Assembly: GCF_036010505.1 (NCBI RefSeq)
Contig: NZ_CP108569.1
Coordinates: forward strand, 4,692,001 to 4,756,000
From: Streptomyces sp. NBC_01197
GTDB taxonomy: Bacteria; Actinomycetota; Actinomycetes; Streptomycetales; Streptomycetaceae
Direction: 5' to 3'
DNA: 64,000 nt
The notes under the pieces were generated by a model. The model searched no databases and was not told where the DNA came from. It saw only the letters and a program-made list of their open reading frames with translations. This document shows positions 59,484 to 64,000 of this stretch, one piece after another. The position numbers and the translations under genes were made by a program. The stretch's first letter is position 1. Every line of letters starts with the position of its first letter.

Positions 59484-60994
59484 ACCGCACCGCCATCCCC
59501 CTCGCGGCGGCCGTCGCGGCCCTCGCGGCCATCACCGGTTTCGCCGTGGTCGACGCCCCGTCGGGCGCCGCCACCACGCGGCAGGCCGCCGCCCGGCTCC
59601 CCGTCGAGCGCTCCGCACTGGTCTGCCCGGCGCCCAGCACGTCGGATGTCGCCGAGACGTCGTACACCGCCTTCACCCCGGCCGGGAAGGGCGGCGGGTC
59701 CGACGGCAGCGCCGAGTTGCTGCCGTCGGTCACCGGCACGGGCGCGAAGACGAACGCCAAGGACAGCAAGGGCAAGGGCGGCGCACCGGATCAGGGGAAG
59801 CCCGTGATCTCGCTCAAGCAGCCGGGCAAGCCCGTCGTCGACCAGGAGTCCGGCGGCGATTCACCGGCGCTGATCGGTTCGGCCGACGGTCCACTGGCCC
59901 CCGGCTGGACCGTTCAGCAGACCACGACGGTCGACGCCGGCGGCTCACGCGGAGTGCTCGGCACCAACTGCACAGCACCGGACACGGACTTCTGGTTCCC
60001 GGGCGCCAGTACGGCGGCGTCCCGCCAGGACTATGTGCACCTCACCAACCCGGACGACAGCGCGGCCGTCGCCGACATCGAGCTGTACGGAAAGGACGGC
60101 GCCATCAAGTCCGAGGTGGGGGAGGGGATCACGGTCCCCGCGAAGTCGACGGTCCCGGTCCTGCTCTCCACGCTGACGCCCGATCCCGCCGACAACCTCA
60201 CCGTCCATGTCAGCACCCGTACCGGCCGGGTCGGCGCCGTGGTGCAGTCCATGGACGACAAGCTCGGCAGTGACTGGCTGCCCGCTTCCACCGCCCCGGC
60301 CGACAAGCTGGTCATCCCCGGGATCCCGGCGGACGCCACCTCCGTACGGCTGGTGGCCCTCGCCCCGGGCTCGGACGACATGGACCTCAAGGTCCAGCTG
60401 GCCGGCGCCGACGGCACGATCACCCCGGCCGGACACGAGACGCTGCACCTCAAGGCGGGCATGACCTCCTCCGCGGACCTGGGCGACGTGACCAGGGGCG
60501 CGGCGGGGTCGCTGGTGCTCTCCCCGTCGGGCGGCGGCAAGACGCCCGTGGTGGCCGCCCTGCGCGTGGTACGCGGCAAGGGCAGCAAGCAGGAGGTCGC
60601 CTTCATCCCGGCGACCGCACCGGTCGGCGACCGGGCATCGGTGGCCGACAACCGCTCCAAGGGCTCGGTGCTGTCGCTGGCGGCCCCGGGCGCCACGGCG
60701 AAGGTCAAGGTCACCTCATCGCCGGGCAGCGGCGGTGGTTCCTCGGTCGTCAAGACGTACACGGTCAAGGGCGGTACGACGCTCGCGGTCAAGCCGACCC
60801 CGCCGCCCGGACTCAAGGGCTCGTACGCGCTGACGGTCGAGCCGATGGCGGGCAGCGGCCAGTTCTACGCGTCGCGGATGCTCGAACTCCCGCAGAACGG
60901 GATCCCGATGTTCACGGTGCAGACGCTCCCGGACGACCGGGGAACGGTCTCCGTGCCGCGTGCCCAGCAGGATCTGTCACTGCTGGACGACTGA
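59480..60994 (+). CDS. DUF5719-family exported protein
   Basis: A 504-residue protein with one N-terminal hydrophobic signal or anchor (IPLAAAVAALAAITGFAVVDA), then a Lys/Gly-rich linker and beta-sandwich repeats. The repeats include DTDFWFPGASTAASRQDYVHLTNPDDSAAVADIELYGKDG and AVVQSMDDKLGSDWLPASTAPADKLVIPGIP, the block that defines DUF5719 for me. The function is unknown. The start overlaps the stop of the giant glycosyltransferase by 4 bases, and this pairing implies a joint envelope role. Confidence 0.85.
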   Translation: MNRTAIPLAAAVAALAAITGFAVVDAPSGAATTRQAAARLPVERSALVCPAPSTSDVAETSYTAFTPAGKGGGSDGSAELLPSVTGTGAKTNAKDSKGKGGAPDQGKPVISLKQPGKPVVDQESGGDSPALIGSADGPLAPGWTVQQTTTVDAGGSRGVLGTNCTAPDTDFWFPGASTAASRQDYVHLTNPDDSAAVADIELYGKDGAIKSEVGEGITVPAKSTVPVLLSTLTPDPADNLTVHVSTRTGRVGAVVQSMDDKLGSDWLPASTAPADKLVIPGIPADATSVRLVALAPGSDDMDLKVQLAGADGTITPAGHETLHLKAGMTSSADLGDVTRGAAGSLVLSPSGGGKTPVVAALRVVRGKGSKQEVAFIPATAPVGDRASVADNRSKGSVLSLAAPGATAKVKVTSSPGSGGGSSVVKTYTVKGGTTLAVKPTPPPGLKGSYALTVEPMAGSGQFYASRMLELPQNGIPMFTVQTLPDDRGTVSVPRAQQDLSLLDD

Positions 60995-61079
60995 AGGGGG
61001 ATGGTGGCGGGCCGCCGAAGGGGAACGGCGGGCCGCCGGACGGAAGCGGCCGGCCGCCGGGCTCGTCCTGCCCGTACCG

Positions 61080-61538
61080 TCAGTCCTGTCCATACCGCGG
61101 ATCGACCGACTCCGGTGCCAGGCCGAGCAGTTCGGCGACCTGCTCCACGACGACCTCGTGCACCAGCAGCGCCCGCTCGTCGCGGTTCTTGGTGCGGATC
61201 TCGACGGGACGCCGGTAGACGACGATCTGCGCGGGCCGGTCCTTCTCGGCGGAGACCGCGCTGCCGAGCGGCACTGTGGTCTCGCCGGGCCACTCGTCGA
61301 TGCTTTCGGCGCCCTCGACCCGCGGGACGTCGAGCACCAGGAAGTCGACTTCGGAGAGTTGGGGCCAGCGCCGTTCCAGGCGTTCGACGGAGTCCGCGAC
61401 CAGATCGCGGAAGGAGTCCCCGCGGCTGGTCGAGAGCGGAACCTGCGGCGGGGCCACGGGCCCGCGCATCCCCCGGCCGTGCCGGTCGCGGCGGCGCGGC
61501 CGGGGCTCGGCGGGCTGGGGCGGAAGTGAGCTGTCCAT
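61080..61538 (-). CDS. Zincin-like metallopeptidase-family protein with altered motif
   Basis: A 152-residue protein of the small zincin-like family PF06262. A basic, Pro/Arg-rich N-terminus is followed by SFRDLVADSVERLERRWPQLSEVDFLVLDVP and QIVVYRRPVEIRTKNRDERALLVHEVVVEQVAELLGLAPESVDPRYGQ. Where the family normally has HExxH, the sequence is HEVVVEQ, so the second zinc histidine is missing. Catalytic activity is doubtful. ATG 61538 (MDSSLPPQP) was chosen; 21 further in-frame residues upstream look unlike the family. It is divergent from the DUF3499 gene. Confidence 0.75.
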   Translation of the reverse strand: MDSSLPPQPAEPRPRRRDRHGRGMRGPVAPPQVPLSTSRGDSFRDLVADSVERLERRWPQLSEVDFLVLDVPRVEGAESIDEWPGETTVPLGSAVSAEKDRPAQIVVYRRPVEIRTKNRDERALLVHEVVVEQVAELLGLAPESVDPRYGQD

Positions 61539-61858
61539 CACTGACGCAGGGTAGCTCTCCGTGCGACGCGGCGAGGCCGACGGCCGTGGTGCAGCCGTCA
61601 TGTCGCGGAATGAGCATTCCGGACAGGTTCACGATCGGCGGCCGGGCTGCTTTCGATCGACGGTCTCGCACCGGCTGACTGGATATCGCCGGGGGAATGA
61701 CTGGATTTGATTCGTCACTCGCTGTATGCGCCTGCACCCGTGCAGGTCAAGCGAGTTGCCGCCGGGCCGAGTGGGGCAGGGTTCGTGCCCCGACACGGTG
61801 GAGTGACGCCGGGGCGAGTCGTCGCGGCCCGCTCAAGAGTGCGGTACCGTCCAATACC
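61539..61858. other. Divergent control region with two palindromes
   Basis: No gene seen in these 320 bases. GGAATG-AG-CATTCC (61607-61620) and CCTGCAC-CC-GTGCAGG (61731-61746) are compact inverted repeats with 2-base centres, as expected for dimeric regulators. Promoters for both flanking genes should lie here. Confidence 0.45.
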
Positions 61859-62233
61859 GTGAGCCCTGTACGTCGCTGTTCTCGCACCGCGTGCGGCCGC
61901 CCCGCCGTCGCAACGCTGACGTACGTCTACGCCGACTCGACCGCGGTTCTCGGTCCGCTCGCGACTTACGCTGAGCCCCACTGCTATGACCTGTGCGCCG
62001 AGCACGGCGAGCGGCTGACCGCCCCGCGCGGCTGGGAGGTCGTCCGTCTCACCGACGGCTCGGCCCCCGTCAGGCCCAGCGGTGACGATCTCGAAGCGCT
62101 CGCCAACGCCGTACGGGAAGCCGCCAGACCGCACGAGCGCGCACCCGAGCCCGGTAGTGGCGCCCGCCAGACCGCACAGGCCGAGAGCGGGCGACGCGGC
62201 CACCTCCGTGTACTGCGCTCTCCGGAGTCCTGA
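61859..62233 (+). CDS. DUF3499 protein
   Basis: A 124-residue actinobacterial protein. The first 60 residues form a cysteine/histidine-rich domain: VRRCSRTACGRPAVATLTYVYADSTAVLGPLATYAEPHCYDLCAEHGERLTAPRGWEVVRL. With Cys-x4-Cys and HCYDLCAEH it could hold a metal ion. The tail is charged and disordered. GTG 61859 was chosen because the family begins with this block; upstream codons are not conserved-looking. The function is unknown. The neighbourhood with manB and the zincin-like gene is typical of streptomycetes, as I recall it. Confidence 0.8.
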   Translation: MSPVRRCSRTACGRPAVATLTYVYADSTAVLGPLATYAEPHCYDLCAEHGERLTAPRGWEVVRLTDGSAPVRPSGDDLEALANAVREAARPHERAPEPGSGARQTAQAESGRRGHLRVLRSPES

Positions 62234-62318
62234 CCCCGGCTCTCACCCCCGCTTCCCGGGCCTCGCCTCCCCTCCCGCTCCCTGGGCCCCCCCCCACCGC
62301 TTCGCGGCCCCCGGCTCC

Positions 62319-62534
62319 CCGCAACTACTGGCGGCCGCCAACAGCCCGGGCGGGATCCTGGGCAAGATGATCTCTCCGCAGAACCTGACCATCACGTGCG
62401 CGGTGGTGGGTCTCAGGGGGCAGGAGGGAGCTCTGCTGCGCAGGGTGCTGCCGTGGAGTCCGGGGCTGTTCCTTGTGATGTGTCTGGTCGTCATGGCGCA
62501 GAGCAGGGCGGTCCTGAGCTGGATGCTGCCGTGA
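62319..62534 (+). pseudogene. C-terminal relic of an L-lactate permease (LldP)
   Basis: About 70 codons ending in TGA at 62534 encode PQLLAAANSPGGILGKMISPQNLTIT and later LLRRVLPWSPGLFLVMCLVVMAQSRAVLSWMLP. This matches the last helices of the LldP family, whose hallmark is AANSxGGxMGKMISPQ. The other 470 or so residues are absent: upstream sequence is a C-rich spacer right up to the DUF3499 stop. The gene has been reduced to its 3' end by a deletion. Translation from an internal ATG at 62367 would give 55 residues and no transporter. Confidence 0.75.
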
Positions 62535-62656
62535 GGGAGCGCTTGCGCCCGGCGCGCGCCGGGCGGCGGCTCCGATGTGCCGAGAGTCCCGATTCTCCCA
62601 GGTAGTTTGATGGGCGATGGGCCCGTAGGGACAGAGCGGATATCAGGAGGACCGAC

Positions 62657-64000
62657 GTGGCTGGTGCTGTCGATTTGTCGCAGGTCGTGAAGGCGTACGA
62701 CGTACGAGGTGTCGTGCCCGACCAGTGGGACGAGTCGCTGGCCGAGCTGTTCGGGGCCGCCTTCGTGCAGGTGACGGACGCGTCGGCGATCGTCGTCGGC
62801 CACGACATGCGCCCCTCGTCGCCCGGCCTGTCCGGAGCCTTCGCGCGTGGCGCGGCGGCGCGCGGCGCGGAGGTCACCCTCATCGGCCTCTGCTCCACCG
62901 ACCAGTTGTACTTCGCGTCCGGCCAATTCGACCTGCCCGGAGCGATGTTCACGGCCTCGCACAACCCGGCCCGGTACAACGGCATCAAGATGTGCCGGGC
63001 CGGGGCCTCGCCGGTCGGGCAGGACACGGGCCTGGCGGAGATCCGTACGCTCGTCGAGACCTGGTCCGCGACGGGCGCCCCCGGGGCCGCACCGACTCCC
63101 GGAACCATCACCGAGCGTGACACGTTGAAGGAGTACGCGGCCCACCTCCTCTCCCTGGTCGACCTCTCGGCGATCCGCCCGCTGAAAGTCGTGGTGGACG
63201 CGGGGAACGGCATGGGCGGACATACCGTCCCCACGGTGCTCGCCCCGCTCCCGCTCGATGTGGTCCCCCTCTACTTCGAGCTGGACGGGACATTCCCCAA
63301 CCACGAGGCCAATCCGCTGGACCCGGCGAACCTCGTCGACCTCCAGGCGAAGGTCCGCGAGACCGGCGCGGACCTCGGCCTGGCTTTCGACGGGGACGCG
63401 GACCGCTGCTTCGTCATCGACGAGCGCGGTGAGGGCGTCTCGCCGTCCGCCATCACCGCTCTGGTGGCCGCCCGCGAACTGGCCGCGCACCCCGGCGGCA
63501 CGGTCATCCACAACCTGATCACCTCCTGGTCGGTCCCCGAAGTCGTACGGGAGAACGGCGGCACCCCCGTCCGCACCCGGGTGGGGCACTCCTTCATCAA
63601 GCAGGAGATGGCCACGACCGGGGCGATCTTCGGCGGCGAGCACTCGGCGCACTACTACTTCCGCGAGTTCTGGAACGCCGACACCGGCATGCTCGCGGCG
63701 CTCCACGTCCTGGCCGCCCTGGGCAACCAGCCGGGGCCCCTCTCGGAGCTGGTCGCCCCGTACGACCGCTACACCGGATCCGGCGAGATCAACTCCGAGG
63801 TCACCGACCAGGCGGCCACCACAGCGCTGGTACGGGAGGCGTACGAACCCCGAGCCGGCATCACGACGGACGGCCTGGACGGCCTGACCGTGACGTCCGC
63901 GGACTGGTGGTTCAACCTCCGCCCGTCCAACACCGAGCCGCTGCTGAGGCTGAACGTGGAGGCACGGGACGAGGCGATGATGGCCGGGATCCGTGACGAG
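62657..64000 (+). CDS. manB: Phosphomannomutase/phosphoglucomutase (3' end beyond window)
   Basis: Alpha-D-phosphohexomutase interconverting mannose-6-phosphate and mannose-1-phosphate, and probably the glucose phosphates. 448 codons are visible without a stop, close to full length. Motifs in order: VVKAYDVRGVVPDQW, the phosphoserine loop MFTASHNPARYNGIK, the Mg site LAFDGDADRCFVID, the sugar-binding GGEHSAHYYF and the phosphate-binding RPSNTEPLLRLNVEA. GTG 62657 has CAGGAGG 6 bases upstream. It supplies the precursor for GDP-mannose and connects functionally with the nucleotidyltransferase at 49510. The final few residues lie outside the window. Confidence 0.95.
   Translation, partial: MAGAVDLSQVVKAYDVRGVVPDQWDESLAELFGAAFVQVTDASAIVVGHDMRPSSPGLSGAFARGAAARGAEVTLIGLCSTDQLYFASGQFDLPGAMFTASHNPARYNGIKMCRAGASPVGQDTGLAEIRTLVETWSATGAPGAAPTPGTITERDTLKEYAAHLLSLVDLSAIRPLKVVVDAGNGMGGHTVPTVLAPLPLDVVPLYFELDGTFPNHEANPLDPANLVDLQAKVRETGADLGLAFDGDADRCFVIDERGEGVSPSAITALVAARELAAHPGGTVIHNLITSWSVPEVVRENGGTPVRTRVGHSFIKQEMATTGAIFGGEHSAHYYFREFWNADTGMLAALHVLAALGNQPGPLSELVAPYDRYTGSGEINSEVTDQAATTALVREAYEPRAGITTDGLDGLTVTSADWWFNLRPSNTEPLLRLNVEARDEAMMAGIRDE

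Noticed and set aside
62367..62534. Small 55-residue membrane protein as a real gene
   Set aside because: The reading frame continues upstream with lactate-permease signature residues, so a truncated relic is the better explanation.

Overview
The window reads as Streptomyces chromosome, probably its conserved core. Support comes from very high G+C with strong G/C at third codon positions, many GTG starts, overlapping stop/start pairs (ATGA, GTGA), a WhiB protein that matches the streptomycete sporulation regulator along its length, a SigB-type sigma factor with partner-switching regulators, five LytR-CpsA-Psr (LCP) proteins and F420 biosynthesis genes. No rRNA, tRNA, CRISPR array or prophage was seen.

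Layout. 0-7.5 kb: a LacI-type regulator, a four-gene osmoprotectant (OpuC/ProVWX-type) ABC importer on the minus strand, and divergently a histidine-ammonia-lyase-like gene with an altered MIO motif, followed by an RpiR-type regulator. 7.6-12.1 kb: a membrane protein, a minus-strand cluster of three roadblock/LC7-like proteins plus a DUF4388-like protein, and a PLP-dependent decarboxylase. 12.1-17.6 kb: the histidine utilisation operon hutU-M20 amidohydrolase-hutF-hutI. Its divergent promoter region carries an AT-rich symmetrical operator candidate. 17.8-20 kb: the sigma factor, anti-anti-sigma and anti-sigma set. 20.1-24.4 kb: a four-gene cell-surface operon with two sortase-type substrates sharing a homologous domain, a DUF916/WxL-type protein and an IPT-like membrane protein. 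24.5-32.1 kb: a POT peptide transporter, a two-component system, GtrA, purK-purE and a renal-dipeptidase homologue. 32.1-36.1 kb: UDP-glucose dehydrogenase, acyl-CoA dehydrogenase and an uncharacterised protein.

36.06-37.15 kb is an insertion-sequence derivative. It has 11-bp terminal inverted repeats, an 11-bp flanking direct repeat, a wrecked IS4-like transposase and an intact-looking tautomerase gene. 37.2-49.4 kb is an envelope block: five LCP ligases, a glycosyltransferase, a thioesterase, a half-length AMP-binding-like protein and a PGRP-type amidase. 49.5-53.8 kb holds a sugar-1-phosphate nucleotidyltransferase, an AlkA-type glycosylase and the F420 genes fbiB and fbiA. 53.9-64 kb holds a cysteine dioxygenase, whiB, a giant membrane glycosyltransferase with a DUF5719 partner, a zincin-like protein, DUF3499, a relic of an L-lactate permease, and manB running off the right edge.

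How the genes work together: much of the right half serves the envelope. ManB and the nucleotidyltransferase would supply activated mannose, UDP-glucose dehydrogenase would supply UDP-glucuronate, glycosyltransferases would build polymers, LCP proteins would attach them to peptidoglycan, and the amidase would remodel the wall. The hut operon converts urocanate towards glutamate. No canonical histidine ammonia-lyase or N-formylglutamate deformylase gene is present in the window, so the M20 enzyme is the local candidate for the last step.
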